64,000 nucleotides of DNA from DASUZB01 sp036377075. GTDB taxonomy: Bacteria > Actinomycetota > CALGFH01. Below the pieces are notes generated by a model, which was not told the origin of the DNA, searched no databases, and worked only from the letters and a program-made list of their open reading frames with translations. How positions within the stretch are numbered: the first letter of the stretch is position 1; the number at the start of each line of letters is the position of its first letter. Below are positions 16,409 through 27,033 of the stretch, piece by piece. The stretch covers positions 1-64,000 of the forward strand of contig DASUZB010000105.1 in NCBI GenBank assembly GCA_036377075.1, given 5' to 3'. Made by a program: the position numbers and the translations under genes.

Positions 16409-17026
16409 GTGGCCCTGACCGTGGTCGACCACCCGCTCGCCGCCACCATGCTGACCGCGCTGCGGGACGCCACCACCCCGCCACCGCTGTTCCGGCTGCT
16501 GGCCAAGCGGCTCTCGCTGACCCTGGTGGTGGAGGCGACCCGCACGGTGCCCACGATCGAGCACCAGGTGCGCACCCCGCTCGCCGAGGCCGACGGCCGC
16601 CGCTTCGCCGTGCCGCTGGTGGCCGTGCCGATCCTGCGCGCCGGCCTGGCGATGCTCGAGGCGGTCACCGAGCTGCTGCCCGAGGTCGCGGTCGGCTACA
16701 TCGGCCTGGAGCGCGACCACGCCACCTTCCAGCCCTCGGCCTACTACCACAAGCTGCCCCCGCTCGAGGGCGCCTACGTGCTGCTGCTCGACCCGATGCT
16801 GGCGACGGGCGGCTCGGCCGCCGCCGCCTGCGACAGCCTCTACAAGGCCAAGCCGGGCCGGGTGACCCTCCTCAGCGTGGTCGCCGCCCCCGAGGGCCTC
16901 GACCGCCTGCAGCACCAGCACCCGGCGCTCGACATCATCACCGCCGCCGTCGACGAACGCCTGAACAAATCGGCCTACATCGTCCCCGGCCTGGGCGACT
17001 TCGGCGACCGCCTCTACGGCACCTGA
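16409..17026 (+). CDS. upp: Uracil phosphoribosyltransferase
   Basis: The 205-residue salvage enzyme converts uracil and PRPP to UMP. Motifs are RFAVPLVAVPILRAGLAML, the PRPP loop LLLDPMLATGGSA, and the C-terminal uracil-binding YIVPGLGDFGDRLYGT. All are intact and the length is typical. The GTG start at 16409 follows GAGGAGG with a 5-bp gap; it lies only 22 bp after the DUF218 gene, so the two may be co-transcribed. It links functionally with the nucleoside importer nearby. A strong terminator follows. Confidence 0.96.
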   Translation: MALTVVDHPLAATMLTALRDATTPPPLFRLLAKRLSLTLVVEATRTVPTIEHQVRTPLAEADGRRFAVPLVAVPILRAGLAMLEAVTELLPEVAVGYIGLERDHATFQPSAYYHKLPPLEGAYVLLLDPMLATGGSAAAACDSLYKAKPGRVTLLSVVAAPEGLDRLQHQHPALDIITAAVDERLNKSAYIVPGLGDFGDRLYGT

Positions 17027-17030
17027 TTGA

Positions 17031-17065
17031 TCCGGGGGGGAGCCCGAAGACAGCTCCCCCCCGGA
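17031..17065 (+). terminator. Strong hairpin terminator after upp
   Basis: Perfect 13-bp arms TCCGGGGGGGAGC (17031-17043) and GCTCCCCCCCGGA (17053-17065) enclose a 9-nt loop starting 5 bp after the upp stop. There is no T-run, as usual at this GC content. Confidence 0.75.
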
Positions 17066-17082
17066 CGCCCCCCCATCGGGTA

Positions 17083-17165
17083 CTGCGGCGGGATCCCTGT
17101 TGGGCCCGGGTGGCTGCGGCGGGATCCCTGTTGGGTCCCAGGTGGCTGCGGCGGGATCCTGCTTG
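17083..17165 (+). repeat. 31-32 bp tandem direct repeat, 2.6 copies
   Basis: Copies begin at 17083, 17114 and 17146, each opening with CTGCGGCGGGATCC. The first two share TGTTGGG after this, while the third diverges after about 20 bases. They lie between the upp terminator and the HD-GYP promoter region. No coding frame is convincing. They may be a regulatory array or replication slippage. Confidence 0.7.
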
Positions 17166-17320
17166 CCCTTCCTCATTGCGCGGCTGCGGCTCGCGTCCCA
17201 TGATCGGATCGTTCGGGCGGAATGCCGATCTTCCGAAGGATCGGCGGACAAGGTGGGTGTCGACCCTCGATTTCGATAACAAACGTGGCACGACGGGCGG
17301 GAATGATGAGACAGGGGGCC

Positions 17321-17333
17321 AAGCGATACGCTT
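17321..17333 (+). promoter_or_regulatory. Small palindrome upstream of the HD-GYP gene
   Basis: AAGCG-ATA-CGCTT lies 41 bp before the GTG start, in an AT-richer stretch. It is a candidate operator or promoter element for the signalling operon; only the symmetry supports this. Confidence 0.3.
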
Positions 17334-17373
17334 CAATCTCTCTTAGCTGACGAACCAGGCAAGGAGAGCAACC

Positions 17374-18579
17374 GTGACCCGTGAGGGATGGCCTGCCGCC
17401 GGATCCCCCAGCGAGGGACTGCTCGGCGCCTTCCGGGTCCTTGCGGGCGGCGAGGACGTCGAGGCCAGCGGCGGCGCCTTCCTGGAGCGGGCCTGCGCCG
17501 CCCTCGCCGCCGACGAGGGCGCCCTGCTGCTCGCTGGGGCGGACCCGAGCCGGCCGGTCGCCGGGCACCACCACGGCACCCCCGGCTCGGAGGGCCGGCT
17601 GGGCGGCCGCGCGCGCGATCCCCGCCTGTACGCCGCCGCGCTGGCCACCGGCCGGCCGCACCCCGCCGGCCCGCCCGGCGGGCCGGCGACCCCCGAGCTG
17701 TGGTGCGCCATGGTGGTGGAGGGCCGCCCCGTCGGCGTGCTCGCGGTGCGCCGCGAGCGGCCGGCGCCCTTCCGCCAAGCCGACCACACGCTCGCCGAGG
17801 TGCTCGCGAGCGGCGCCGCCGTCGCCGCCGACCGGCTGCGCTTCCTGCGCCTGTGGTCCGACAAGCTCGACCAGGCCGACGCGGCCCACTCCCAGCTGCT
17901 GCGCTACGCCGACGACCTGCGCACCACCTACGCGGCCGAACGGCGCCGGGCCGAGGAGCTGCGCCACGCCCTGCACGAGCTGGAGCTGTCCTACACCGCC
18001 ACGGTGCGCGCCCTGGCCACCGCGGTGGAAGCCAAGGACGAGTACACCGGCGGGCACCTCGCCAGGGTCACCGAGTACGGCGTGCGGGGCTGCCCGGTGA
18101 TCGGCGGCGGCCTCGCCGCCACGCCCGGCCTCGAGGAGGCCTTCCTCCTGCACGACCTCGGCAAGATCGGGGTGCCCGACGCGGTGCTGAACAAGCCCGG
18201 CCCGCTCACCGACGAGGAATGGGTGCTGATGCGCGAGCACCCCGCCATCGGCCTGCGCATCCTCGACGGCGTCCCCCACATGGACGTGGTCAGGCAGGTG
18301 GTCTACTCCCACCACGAGCGCTGGGACGGCACCGGCTACCCGGAGGGCCTCAAGGCCGAGGACATCCCGCTCGCCGCCCGCGTGTTCGCCACCGTCGACG
18401 CCTTCGACGCGATCACCACCGACCGCCCCTACCGCCAGGCCGCCAGCCTCGACGAGGCGCTGGCGCGGCTGCAGAAGGCCGCCGGGACCCAGTTCGCCCC
18501 CGACGCCGTCGACGCCCTCCACCGGGTCGACCCGGAGCAGCTCGACGCCGTCCGGGCGACCGCCGGGCGGAGGCGCTAG
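17374..18579 (+). CDS. GAF/HD-GYP cyclic-di-GMP phosphodiesterase
   Basis: The 401-residue protein has a GAF-like N-terminal domain (about 25-160), a short coiled coil (about 170-205) and an HD-GYP domain (about 205-400). Visible are LHDLGKIGVPDAVLNKPGPL (the HD pair), REHPAIGLRIL, the HHERWDGTGYPEG signature (the GYP is intact), and VFATVDAFDAITTDRPYR. It is expected to degrade cyclic di-GMP in response to a signal bound by GAF. GTG 17374 has AAGGAG 7-8 bp upstream. It is followed within 3 bp by a histidine kinase gene, forming a signalling operon. Confidence 0.92.
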   Translation: MTREGWPAAGSPSEGLLGAFRVLAGGEDVEASGGAFLERACAALAADEGALLLAGADPSRPVAGHHHGTPGSEGRLGGRARDPRLYAAALATGRPHPAGPPGGPATPELWCAMVVEGRPVGVLAVRRERPAPFRQADHTLAEVLASGAAVAADRLRFLRLWSDKLDQADAAHSQLLRYADDLRTTYAAERRRAEELRHALHELELSYTATVRALATAVEAKDEYTGGHLARVTEYGVRGCPVIGGGLAATPGLEEAFLLHDLGKIGVPDAVLNKPGPLTDEEWVLMREHPAIGLRILDGVPHMDVVRQVVYSHHERWDGTGYPEGLKAEDIPLAARVFATVDAFDAITTDRPYRQAASLDEALARLQKAAGTQFAPDAVDALHRVDPEQLDAVRATAGRRR

Positions 18580-18582
18580 GCC

Positions 18583-20961
18583 ATGGGCCGCCTGCGCGTC
18601 CAGCTCACCGTCCTGCTGGCCATGCTCGGGCTGCTGGTCGCCGCGTGGGGCGCGACCATCTTCCTCGGCGCCCGCAACGGCCAGGTGTCGACCGAGTCGC
18701 GCCAGTTCGAGGTGAGCCGCTTCGACGAGCTGCGCCGCTCCACCGCCAGCTTCCGCGCCCGCGTGGTCGACGCCTCCACCTACCAGCGCAACTACCTGCT
18801 CACCGGCGACGTCCACGCCAAGGAGCAGTACCGCACCGCCTGCAACCAGGCCGACGACCTCCTCGCCATGGTCGGGACGCTGGCGCGCCCCTGGCCGACG
18901 CTGGTGCCGGTGCTGCAGAGCGTTCGCAGCGGCTACACGAGCTGGGACCGGCAGGTGCGCAGCGAGGTCGACGTCCACGACCACTTCGGCATCGGCGCCG
19001 CCATGCTGATGGTCGACCGGCGCGAATCGAGCGTGCGCTTCGCCCAGCTCGGCAAGCGCATCGGCGCGCTCGACGGGCTGCTCGCCGACCTGCAGGTGAA
19101 CGCGGCCAGGCAGCAGCGCTCCACCTACCGCGAGACGCAGCGGCTGGCGCTGGACGCCGCGGTGATGATCCTGGCGACGGTCACGCTGATCTTCTTCTAC
19201 CTGCGCCGCGCGGTCGGCGCCCCGGCGGCGGTGCTGCGCTGGGCCTCCAGCCGCCTCGCCGGCGGCGACCTGACCACCCCGATCGAGCTGGCGGTGCCCA
19301 ACGAGCTCGGCGCGGTCGCCGCCGACCTGGAGGTGATGCGCCGCCGCCTGGCCGGCCGCATCGACGGCCTGCTGCGGCTGCGCGAGCTGTCCGCCCAGGT
19401 GGTCGGCGCCACCAGCCTGCAGGGACTGTGCGACGCGGCGCTCGCCGGCCTCGGCCGCGAGGTCGGCGCGGTGCGGGCCGCGCTCGGCGCGGTCGACCGC
19501 GACGGCCGCCTGCGGCTGCGCGCCCTCTCCGGCTTCGACGACCCTGAGCGGGCAGCCGGGCGGATCGCCGCCGTCCACCACGAGCTGTGCGCCTTCCTGG
19601 CCATGAAGACGCTGGTCACCGGCCAGGTGGTCGGCATCGGCGAGGTCGACCAGGTGCCCAAGCCGGCCGCCCTCGGCGAGCTGGCGGTGGTCCTGCGCAT
19701 CCGCGCGCTCGCGCTGGTGCCGCTGGTCTCGCGTGGCTCGTTCGTCGGGCTGCTCGCCCTGTTCTGGGAGCAGCCCCACCAGCTCGACCAGGAGCAGGAG
19801 GCGCTGCTCGGGCTCGCCGGCAACCACATCGCCGGGGCGCTGGCGGCGGCGCTGCGCTACGAGGAGGCCGAACGCGGCGCCAGCGAGGCGCGGGCGGTGT
19901 TCTACGCGATCGCCGACGGGGTGCTGCTGACCGACCCGAACGGCCGCGTGACCGCCATGAACCACGCCCTCGAGCAGCTCGGCGGCTGGACCGAGGCGCA
20001 GGTCCAGGGCATGCCCTACGCCGAGGTCATGCCGGTCGAGGACGAGCACGGCCGGCGCATCCCGCCGGAGGCCCGGCCGCTGGCCAAGGCCCTGGCCACC
20101 GGCCAGCCGGCCAGCGACCAGGGCTACGGCGTCGACCTGGTGACCCGCGACGGCGGCCGGGTACCGGTCGCGGTCAGCTCCGCGCCGATCCTCGACGCCC
20201 GTGGGGAGGTCATGGGCGGCGTCGACGTGGTCCGCGACGTCTCCCGGGAACGCGAGGTCGACGAGGTCAAGTCGGCCCTGATCTCCACCGTCTCGCACGA
20301 GCTGCGCACCCCGCTGACCCTGATCCACGGCTTCGCCGAGCTGCTGGTCCTGCGCGACATGCCGGTGGAGCGGCGGCGCGCCGCCGCCGAGGAGATCCTG
20401 GAGGCCTCGCGGCGGCTCGCCCGCCTGATCGACGACCTGCTCAGCGTCTCGCGCATGGAGTCCGGCCGGCTGGTGCTCGACCCGCGCCCGCTCGACCTGG
20501 CCGGCCTGGTCGAGCGGACCCTGTCGCCGTTCCGGGCGATGGCCGCCAGGCACGCCATCCACAGCGACATCTCCGGTGGCCTGCCGGTCATCTGGGGCGA
20601 CCCCGACAAGGTGGAGCAGATTTTGACCAACCTGGTGGGCAATGCGATCAAATACTCCCCCGCCGGCGGCGAGGTCGTCGTCTCCGTGAGCTGCGCCGAC
20701 GACGAGGTCCGGGTGAGCGTGCGCGACCAGGGGATCGGCATGAGCCCACGCGACATGGGGCAGCTGTTCGAGAAGTTCTACCGCGTCGACCGCGACGAGG
20801 TGCGCCGTGCCGGCGGCACCGGCCTGGGCCTGTACATCACCAAGCGGCTGGTCGAGATGCACGGCGGGCGCATCTGGGCGGAGTCGTGGCCCGGCGAGGG
20901 GTCGGAGTTCAGCTTCACCCTGCCGAGCGGCGGCCAGCTGGCCGGGGAGGGACGCCGGTGA
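18583..20961 (+). CDS. Hybrid-sensor histidine kinase (CHASE3-HAMP-GAF-PAS-HisKA-HATPase)
   Basis: The 792-residue kinase has a first membrane helix (about 5-28) and an extracytoplasmic helical domain resembling CHASE3 (about 35-185, with STYQRNYLLTGD). A second helix (about 187-206), a HAMP-like region, a GAF domain (about 265-430) and a PAS domain (VFYAIADGVLLTDPNG, from about 440) follow. The catalytic core has phospho-acceptor H572 in TVSHELRTPLTLIHGFAE, an N-box NLVGNAIKYSPAGG and a G-box GGTGLGLYITKRLVEMHGG. It phosphorylates the receiver encoded directly after it (4-bp overlap). Its stimulus is unknown. Confidence 0.93.
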   Translation: MGRLRVQLTVLLAMLGLLVAAWGATIFLGARNGQVSTESRQFEVSRFDELRRSTASFRARVVDASTYQRNYLLTGDVHAKEQYRTACNQADDLLAMVGTLARPWPTLVPVLQSVRSGYTSWDRQVRSEVDVHDHFGIGAAMLMVDRRESSVRFAQLGKRIGALDGLLADLQVNAARQQRSTYRETQRLALDAAVMILATVTLIFFYLRRAVGAPAAVLRWASSRLAGGDLTTPIELAVPNELGAVAADLEVMRRRLAGRIDGLLRLRELSAQVVGATSLQGLCDAALAGLGREVGAVRAALGAVDRDGRLRLRALSGFDDPERAAGRIAAVHHELCAFLAMKTLVTGQVVGIGEVDQVPKPAALGELAVVLRIRALALVPLVSRGSFVGLLALFWEQPHQLDQEQEALLGLAGNHIAGALAAALRYEEAERGASEARAVFYAIADGVLLTDPNGRVTAMNHALEQLGGWTEAQVQGMPYAEVMPVEDEHGRRIPPEARPLAKALATGQPASDQGYGVDLVTRDGGRVPVAVSSAPILDARGEVMGGVDVVRDVSREREVDEVKSALISTVSHELRTPLTLIHGFAELLVLRDMPVERRRAAAEEILEASRRLARLIDDLLSVSRMESGRLVLDPRPLDLAGLVERTLSPFRAMAARHAIHSDISGGLPVIWGDPDKVEQILTNLVGNAIKYSPAGGEVVVSVSCADDEVRVSVRDQGIGMSPRDMGQLFEKFYRVDRDEVRRAGGTGLGLYITKRLVEMHGGRIWAESWPGEGSEFSFTLPSGGQLAGEGRR

Positions 20962-21329
20962 AGCTCCTGATCGCCGACGACGAGCCGGCGGTCCGGGCGC
21001 TGGTGCACGCCACCCTCGAGGGCGAGGACTACCAGATCATCGAGGCGGGCGACGGCGTCGAGGCCCTCGAGCTGGTCCGCGCCGAGAACCCCAGCCTGGT
21101 GCTGCTCGACGTGATGATGCCGCGGCTGAACGGCCTCGACGTGTGCCGCTCGATCAAGGCCGACCCCAGCACCAGCGGCACGATGGTGGTGATGCTGACC
21201 GCGCAGGCGCGCCAGCGCGACCGCGAGCGCGGCTACGAGGCCGGCGCCGACGAATACTTCACCAAGCCCTTCTCCCCGCTCGCCCTGCTCGACCTCGTCG
21301 AGCAGGTGCGCCGCGGACCGGCCGGCTGA
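20958..21329 (+). CDS. Single-domain response regulator (CheY-like receiver)
   Basis: The 123-residue protein is a receiver domain alone: acidic pair near the start (LLIADDEPAVRALV), phosphorylated D51 in LVLLDVMMPRLNG, the Thr of VMLTAQA and the Lys of FTKPFSPLAL. There is no DNA-binding or enzymatic output domain, so it acts by protein contact or as a phosphorelay shuttle. GTG 20958 overlaps the kinase stop (GTGA). The gene is convergent with the CheW-like gene (4-bp gap). Confidence 0.93.
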   Translation: MKLLIADDEPAVRALVHATLEGEDYQIIEAGDGVEALELVRAENPSLVLLDVMMPRLNGLDVCRSIKADPSTSGTMVVMLTAQARQRDRERGYEAGADEYFTKPFSPLALLDLVEQVRRGPAG

Positions 21330-21333
21330 GCCG

Positions 21334-21846
21334 CTACCCGTTGGCGGCGCTGGCGGGCTGGACGAGGCCCGGGGGCAGTGGCACCTCGTCCCAGTCGACC
21401 AGCAGCCAGGACTCGTCGTCGAGGTGGACGGTGGCGGTGACGTAGCCGCCGGCGAAGCGGCTGGAGGTCACCCGCGCCACCCCGGGGTCGAACTCGACCA
21501 CCCGCTCGACGTCGTCGACCAGGAAGCCGACCGGGCCGTTGCGGGTGCTCACCACCACGATGCGGCCCTCGGGCCCGAGGTCGGGCAGGCCGAGCACCAC
21601 CCGGAGGCTGGCGACGGCGACCGGCCGCCCGCCCGCGCCGAGCGCGCCGAGGCTGGAGCCGGCCAGGCCGGGGATGGGCCGCCGGCCGGTACCGACGTCG
21701 ACCACCACCCTGACGTCCTCCCGCCGGCAGGCGTAGCCGCGCCCCATCAGCCGGAAGAGCAGCAGCTCGGTGCCTGGTGCCAGAAGCTCTGGCTGCCTGC
21801 GCTCGGGACCGGCGGAGCCGCCCGCGGCCGGGGTGCTGCCGGTCAT
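21334..21846 (-). CDS. CheW-like adaptor domain protein
   Basis: The 170-residue protein has a disordered Pro/Gly/Ala-rich N-terminus (about 1-25) and a CheW-like SH3 double barrel (about 26-140: TELLLFRLMGRGYACRREDV, VASLRVVLGLPDLG, RIVVVSTRNGPVGFLVDDVE). CheW proteins couple receptors to CheA kinases, but no CheA or MCP gene is in the window. It may serve the adjacent kinase/receiver system. The ATG at 21846 is preceded by AGGAGG; an upstream ATG at 21879 lacks one. Confidence 0.8.
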   Translation of the reverse strand: MTGSTPAAGGSAGPERRQPELLAPGTELLLFRLMGRGYACRREDVRVVVDVGTGRRPIPGLAGSSLGALGAGGRPVAVASLRVVLGLPDLGPEGRIVVVSTRNGPVGFLVDDVERVVEFDPGVARVTSSRFAGGYVTATVHLDDESWLLVDWDEVPLPPGLVQPASAANG

Positions 21847-22028
21847 GCCACCTCCTGGACGAGATGTCGGGGTCGGCACTACCTCAATCGGCAGGGCGAC
21901 TGGCCCCCTACAGTGGGTGGCGTAATGGGTCGGTAGCGCTGACCAGCAATGCTGCGGGTAGCGCCGGAATGGGCGGCCAAGGTACCCTCCGGCGCCCAGG
22001 GGATCTCCTCGAGGGGAAGGAGGACCGC

Positions 22029-22574
22029 GTGGCCGAGGTGCTGGAGCACAGCGACATTCCCGGCATCTGGCTGGTCAGGTTGCAACACCACGAGGACGAG
22101 CGGGGTCGCTTCATGGAGACCTACCGCGCCTCGTGGCTGCCGTTCGCCGCCACCATGGTGCAGGCCAACCGCTCCGAGTCGGGCGCCAAGGTGCTGCGGG
22201 GGCTGCACTACCACCGCCGCCAGGCCGACTACTGGTTCGTGCAGTCCGGCAAGGCGACCGCCGTGCTGCTCGACACCCGGATCGGCTCGCCCACGGAGGG
22301 CAAGCACGTGACCGTGCAGCAGGGCGGGGGCGAGGACGTGGCCATCTACATCCCAGAAGGCGTGGCCCACGGCTTCTACGCCCACGAGCCGACGGTGATG
22401 ACCTACCTGGTGACCAACGAGTACGACGGCTCCGACGAGCTCGGCATCGCTTGGGACGACCCCGACATCGGCATCGAGTGGCCCGACTCCGAGCCGATCC
22501 TGTCCGAGCGGGACCGGCAGAACCCGCGCCTGGCCGGCGTCACCGCCGACCGCCGCGTGCCCTACTCAGGCTGA
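22029..22574 (+). CDS. RmlC-like dTDP-4-dehydrorhamnose 3,5-epimerase family protein
   Basis: The 181-residue cupin-fold sugar-nucleotide epimerase relative has a start GIWLVRLQHHEDERGRFMET, the catalytic-His region KVLRGLHYHRRQADYWFVQSG, and IYIPEGVAHGFYAHEPTVMT with YLVTNEYDG. Family members epimerise dTDP-4-keto-6-deoxyglucose on the way to dTDP-rhamnose. Without rmlA, B or D nearby the exact substrate is uncertain. GTG 22029 has GGAAGGAGG ending 4-5 bp upstream. The frame extends back to 21777, but that part is composition-driven. Confidence 0.85.
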   Translation: MAEVLEHSDIPGIWLVRLQHHEDERGRFMETYRASWLPFAATMVQANRSESGAKVLRGLHYHRRQADYWFVQSGKATAVLLDTRIGSPTEGKHVTVQQGGGEDVAIYIPEGVAHGFYAHEPTVMTYLVTNEYDGSDELGIAWDDPDIGIEWPDSEPILSERDRQNPRLAGVTADRRVPYSG

Positions 22575-22642
22575 AGCGCGCCAGTTGGGTCCTTCCGCGC
22601 TACCGTAGGGCCAGGACGTCCTGGTCTCGAGGGAGGGGCGCC

Positions 22643-24610
22643 ATGCTGGAGCGTCCGTGCGTCAGTCATCGCAGCAGCCCGGCCAAGTCGGGGCCACCCC
22701 CTGACCGGCCGAAGCCGCCCGCACCGCCGCCACCGCCGCGCTGGCGCGCATGGCTGCCCGCGATCGGGCTGCTGATCAGCATCTTCATCTTCTCCCTCCT
22801 GTCCGGGGGCATGCGCCAGAACCGTCCACAGGAGCTGAGCTACACCGACCTCAAGGCGAAGGTGGCCGCCGGCCAGGTGAAGTCGGTCAACATCGACAAG
22901 GACGGCCACGTCGACGGCAAGCTGCAGGACGGCACCCGCTTCACCTCCGGCGTGCCCACCGCGATCGGCGACCCCGAGCTGGCCAAGCTGCTCGACGAGA
23001 AGGACGTCCAGGTGACGCGCGTGGAGCCGCAGACCTCGCTCGCCTCCGTGCTGGTCAGCCTGCTGCCCTTGTTGCTGTTCGTGGCGTTCTTCATCTACCT
23101 GGGCCGCTCCACCCGCCGCCAGCTCGCCAGCGGCATCGGCGGGATCGGGCGCTCCCGCGCCAAGGTGTTCGACGCCGAGCGACCGGACACCACCTTCGCG
23201 GACGTCGCCGGCTACGAGGGCCCCAAGCGGGAGGTCACCGAGGTGGTCGACTTCCTGAAGACCCCCGACCGCTACTCCCGCGCCGGCGCGGTCGGTCCCA
23301 AGGGCGTGCTCATGGTCGGGCCGCCAGGGACCGGCAAGACCCTGCTGGCCCGGGCGGTCGCCGGCGAGGCCCAGGTGCCGTTCCTGTCGGTCACCGGCTC
23401 CGGCTTCGTGGAGCTGTTCGTCGGCGTTGGCGCCTCCCGCGTCCGCGACCTGTTCGCCGAGGCGAGGAAGCGCGCCCCCTCGATCATCTTCATCGACGAG
23501 ATCGACGCCATCGGCCAGCGCCGCGGCGGCGGCGCGGTCATCTCCAACGACGAGCGCGACCAGACCTTGAACCAGATGCTGGCCGAGATGGACGGCTTCG
23601 ACCCGGCCACCGGGGTGGTGGTGATCGCCGCCACCAACCGGCCCGAGGTGCTGGACCCGGCGCTGCTGCGCCCGGGCCGCTTCGACCGCCAGGTGGTCAT
23701 CCCCCTGCCCAACCAGCGCGAACGCCGCGCGATCCTGGGCGTGCACGCCATCGGCAAGAAGCTCGGCGACGACGTCGACCTCGACGTGATCGCCCGCGGC
23801 ACGCCGGGATTCTCCGGCGCGGACCTGGCCAACCTGGTCAACGAGGCGGCCATCTTCGCGGTCAGGGCGGGCCGCGAGGTGATCATGGCGGTCGACTTCT
23901 CCGATGCCCGCGACCGCATCCTGCTCGGCCTGCGCGAGGCGTCCAACGCGTTGCTGCCCGACGAGCAGCGCGCCGTCGCCGTCCACGAGTCCGGCCACGC
24001 CCTGGTGGCGGCGCTCTCCGACCACGCCGACCCGGTCGCCAAGGTGACGATCCTGCCCGCCGGCCAGGCACTGGGCGTGACCGAGCAGCTCCCGGTCGAC
24101 GAGCGCCACCTCTACCCCGAGGGCTACCTCAAGGACTCCCTGGCGGTGCGCATGGGCGGCCGCGCCGCCGAGCAGCTCGTCTTCGGCGAGGGCTCGACCG
24201 GCGCCTCGAACGACCTGGCCGGGGCGACCGACCTCGCCACCCGGATGGTGCGCGAGTTCGGCATGAGCCCGGTGCTCGGACCGGTCGGGTTCTCCTCCGG
24301 CAGCCCGATGTACCTCGGCACCGAGGAGGTGCGCAGCCGCCCCTACGCGGAGGCGACCCAGCGGGTGATCGACGAGGAGGTCGCCAAGCTGCTGCGCCAG
24401 GCCGACGCGCGCGCCGCCGAGCTGCTCTCCAGCCACCGCGACGCGCTCGACCGCCTCACCGAGCTGCTGCTGGAGCGCGAGACGGTGGACGGCACCGACG
24501 TCGACGAGATCCTCGGGCGGGTGCCGGGCCGCGGCGCCACGGTCGGGGCGACCGGGCACACCGCCAGCGGCGCCGAGCCGAGCCCACCGTCCGGGCCGGC
24601 CAAGCCCTGA
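22643..24610 (+). CDS. ftsH: ATP-dependent zinc metalloprotease FtsH
   Basis: The 655-residue membrane AAA+ protease has a cytosolic Pro-rich N-tail (about 10-33), membrane helix 1 (about 36-54), an extracytoplasmic domain (about 60-135) and helix 2 (about 138-158). The AAA module has Walker A GPPGTGKT (near 226), Walker B IIFIDEIDAIG and second-region-of-homology NRPEVLDPALLRPGRFDRQ. The M41 site is HESGH (H448, E449, H452), with Ser where many FtsH have Ala. It degrades membrane and short-lived cytosolic proteins. ATG 22643 follows GGGAGGGG. The C-terminal 25 residues are low-complexity. Confidence 0.95.
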   Translation: MLERPCVSHRSSPAKSGPPPDRPKPPAPPPPPRWRAWLPAIGLLISIFIFSLLSGGMRQNRPQELSYTDLKAKVAAGQVKSVNIDKDGHVDGKLQDGTRFTSGVPTAIGDPELAKLLDEKDVQVTRVEPQTSLASVLVSLLPLLLFVAFFIYLGRSTRRQLASGIGGIGRSRAKVFDAERPDTTFADVAGYEGPKREVTEVVDFLKTPDRYSRAGAVGPKGVLMVGPPGTGKTLLARAVAGEAQVPFLSVTGSGFVELFVGVGASRVRDLFAEARKRAPSIIFIDEIDAIGQRRGGGAVISNDERDQTLNQMLAEMDGFDPATGVVVIAATNRPEVLDPALLRPGRFDRQVVIPLPNQRERRAILGVHAIGKKLGDDVDLDVIARGTPGFSGADLANLVNEAAIFAVRAGREVIMAVDFSDARDRILLGLREASNALLPDEQRAVAVHESGHALVAALSDHADPVAKVTILPAGQALGVTEQLPVDERHLYPEGYLKDSLAVRMGGRAAEQLVFGEGSTGASNDLAGATDLATRMVREFGMSPVLGPVGFSSGSPMYLGTEEVRSRPYAEATQRVIDEEVAKLLRQADARAAELLSSHRDALDRLTELLLERETVDGTDVDEILGRVPGRGATVGATGHTASGAEPSPPSGPAKP

Positions 24611-24668
24611 GGGGCGGCCGAGCGGGAACCGTTTGTCCTCCAGGCGCATCTATGCATCATTGAAGAGG

Positions 24669-26435
<1,767 letters not shown>

Positions 26436-26513
26436 GAAGCGCCGCTCAGCCGTTGGCGCTCGGCGTAACGGTCGCGGACCATGGACGCCGAGCTTTCTTC
26501 CAGGGAGGTGGCC

Positions 26514-27014
26514 ATGCGCATCGAGGCGGCTCAGGGCGACATCACCAGGGAGCGGGTCGACGCCGTCGTCAACGCGGCCAACTCGTCGCTGCTCGGGGGC
26601 GGCGGCGTGGACGGGGCGATCCACCGGGCGGCCGGGCCGGAGCTGCTGGCCGAGTGCCGCACGCTCGGCGGTTGCGAGACCGGCGACGCCAAGGCGACCA
26701 AGGGCCACCGCCTGCCCGCCAGCTGGGTGATCCACACCGTCGGCCCGGTGTGGCGCGGTGGCGACCGGGGCGAGCCCGAGCAGCTCGCCTCCTGCTACCG
26801 CCGCAGCCTCGAGGTGGCCGCCGAGCTGGGCGCCCGCTCGGTCGCCTTCCCGGCGATCTCCACCGGCATCTACGGCTACCCTCCCGACCAGGCGGCCCGC
26901 ATCGCGGTCGAGACCGTCCGCGCCACCCCCACCACCGTCGAGCTGGTCCGCCTGGTCGCCTTCGACGCCGCCATGCTGCGCCACTACCAGGAGCTGCTCG
27001 AGACCACCAGGTAG
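26514..27014 (+). CDS. Macrodomain ADP-ribose hydrolase (YmdB-like)
   Basis: The 166-residue single macrodomain has the ADP-ribose-binding signatures GDIT, VVNAANSSLLGGGGVDGAIH and ISTGIYGYP, and the HTVGPVWRGG strand. Relatives deacetylate O-acetyl-ADP-ribose or remove ADP-ribose from proteins or nucleic acids. ATG 26514 was chosen over ATG 26481 because GGGAGGTGG lies just upstream of it. It is convergent with the LuxR regulator (19-bp gap). No ADP-ribosyltransferase or sirtuin gene is adjacent. Confidence 0.93.
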   Translation: MRIEAAQGDITRERVDAVVNAANSSLLGGGGVDGAIHRAAGPELLAECRTLGGCETGDAKATKGHRLPASWVIHTVGPVWRGGDRGEPEQLASCYRRSLEVAAELGARSVAFPAISTGIYGYPPDQAARIAVETVRATPTTVELVRLVAFDAAMLRHYQELLETTR

Positions 27015-27033
27015 GCAGGGCGAGAGGGCCAGG

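Noticed and set aside
17083..17165. CRISPR-like repeats after upp
   Set aside because: The 31-32 bp period is fully tandem with no variable spacers and only 2.6 copies.
17173..20862. 1229-residue antisense open frame on the minus strand
   Set aside because: It is a composition shadow of the HD-GYP and histidine kinase genes; it shows no domain motifs and only His/Arg/Gly/Ala/Val-rich low complexity.
24133..24500. Mobile element or integration border near the FtsH/kinase genes
   Set aside because: I found no transposase, terminal repeats, tRNA or target duplication here or elsewhere in the window.
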